NCBI GenBank assembly: GCA_025994075.1
Contig: JAMQGV010000023.1
Coordinates: 1-55,616, forward strand
Origin: Vicinamibacteria bacterium
GTDB lineage: Bacteria; Acidobacteriota; Vicinamibacteria; Fen-336
Reading direction: 5' to 3'
Length of the DNA: 55,616 nt
The translations under genes were made by a program, and so were the position numbers. The notes beneath the pieces were generated by a model, which ran no database searches, had not been told where the DNA came from, and saw only the letters and a program-made list of their open reading frames with translations. The number at the start of each line of letters is the position of its first letter. The first letter of the stretch is position 1. Below are positions 54,992 through 55,616 of this stretch, one piece after another.

Positions 54992-55616
54992 CGCTCGACC
55001 AGCCAGCGCACCGCGGGCGCCGCGGCGCCCATGTAGCGCTCGGCGCCGCGGCGGGACGTGTGGTGGCTGTCCACGAAGAGGGCCGTGCCGTTCTCGTCGG
55101 CCGGGCAGACGAGCGCCGAGCACAGGCCGTCGATTCCGTCGTACACCCGCACCGACCGCGGGAACCTCGTCGCGACCCGGTCCAGCAGCGCGACCGCGGC
55201 CTGCCTGTCGGCGTCCACCCGCGCCCGCGGGCGCGCGCACTCCGCAGGGCTGCGCCGCAACAGGCAGGGCACTCCGGCGGCCGCCAGTTCCGGCACGGGC
55301 GCCACCAGCACCGCACGCTTGCCCGCGGCCTCGATCCGGCGGAGCGTCGTGAACAGCCCGCGCTCGAGGCGGGTCTCCATCTCGCGGGTGCCGGGCGTCG
55401 CGATGCCGATCCCGCGCCCCGGGAACCCCCCATGTCGGCTCCAGCGCGCGACGAAGAGCACGCCGACGACCTCCGGGTGTTCGACGAGCGCCGTGAACGT
55501 GGCCGCGTTGAACGCGTTGCAGCCGGCGTCGTCTCCGCCGACCGGCGCGCAGTTGTCGCGGCTCCGCGTCTCGATCAGGAAGCCGAGCGGAGCCGCGACG
55601 GCCCGCGCGCCCGCCG
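54988..55616 (-). CDS. SGNH-domain C-terminus of an acyltransferase-like protein (5' end outside window)
   Basis: The frame stays open to the end of the window; about 209 residues are visible. Features are DNCAPVGGDDAGCNAFNAA and VVGVLFVARWS (SGNH block with the oxyanion Asn region), TLRRIEAAGKRAVLVAPVPE, CARPRARVDADRQAAV and the catalytic pair FVDSHHTSRRGAERYMG near the C-terminus. This matches the periplasmic SGNH hydrolase domain fused to OafA/YrhL-type membrane O-acyltransferases; the membrane half would lie beyond 55616. Likely modifies surface polysaccharide. A GTG at 55461 is internal, not the start. Confidence 0.82.
   Translation of the reverse strand, partial: AGARAVAAPLGFLIETRSRDNCAPVGGDDAGCNAFNAATFTALVEHPEVVGVLFVARWSRHGGFPGRGIGIATPGTREMETRLERGLFTTLRRIEAAGKRAVLVAPVPELAAAGVPCLLRRSPAECARPRARVDADRQAAVALLDRVATRFPRSVRVYDGIDGLCSALVCPADENGTALFVDSHHTSRRGAERYMGAAAPAVRWLVER

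Overview
The window is about 55.6 kb of very GC-rich, densely coded DNA from a Gram-negative chromosome. It carries house-keeping genes (rho, ligA, metG, hemC, hemD, rnpB, polyprenyl synthase) and no phage, IS, CRISPR or tRNA that I could see. A fused CcsB-CcsA cytochrome c maturation protein, multiheme cytochromes, a DUF4388-type protein, abundant secreted peptidases and widespread GTG/TTG starts with 4-nt GTGA/ATGA overlaps fit Acidobacteriota (Thermoanaerobaculia-like) or a myxobacterium-like lineage. This placement is inference from gene content, not phylogeny.

Region 1 (1-20.9 kb) is the most interesting part. After rho it holds a six-heme NapC/NirT-like membrane cytochrome, an 11-heme cytochrome with its b-type partner, a GAF-GAF histidine kinase with a sigma54-type response regulator, and two tandem small monoheme cytochromes. 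Next come a second glutamyl-tRNA reductase (hemA), a 1052-aa CcsBA fusion, a hemerythrin-domain protein, a YbaK-type deacylase, a BaiN-type flavoprotein, two radical SAM proteins, a ferritin-like protein and a TonB-like protein. Many upstream regions contain -24/-12 (sigma54) promoter matches, including a near-perfect one before the extra hemA. A 13-bp dyad, CGCAAnnnCTGCG, occurs upstream of the cytochrome divergon, of the kinase/regulator operon and of ccsBA, and two weaker copies lie between the radical SAM and tonB promoters. I read this as one sigma54-controlled regulon that couples cytochrome c apoproteins, heme supply and heme ligation, probably driven by the local two-component system.

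Region 2 (20.9-28.4 kb): a tandem UspA protein, then a classical heme operon on the minus strand (hemX/ccsA-like, hemA, hemC, hemD), a pseudopilin with a partner, a ComEA-like HhH protein, a roughly 400-nt gap, a NYN-domain nuclease and a zinc-ribbon protein.

Region 3 (28.4-33.1 kb): a DUF4388 protein with a C-terminal SPOR-like segment, a TPR/HExxH metallopeptidase-like protein, a sugar-nucleotide epimerase and RNase P RNA.

Region 4 (33.1-48.9 kb) is a long minus-strand run in transcription order: sir2, radC, larC, metG, sulfatase-superfamily protein, tatD, yajQ, polyprenyl synthase, a small secreted protein, ligA, an HtrA-type protease, a second sigma54 response regulator and an O-antigen ligase-like protein. 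Most junctions are overlaps or gaps of a few bases.

Region 5 (49-55.6 kb): a CPBP protease, a subtilase and a small beta-barrel-like protein in one coupled operon, an M28 peptidase, an unknown protein, and the C-terminal SGNH part of an acyltransferase-like protein that runs off the window. Coordinates, starts and motifs were read by eye; family names rest on recalled motifs, not on searches.
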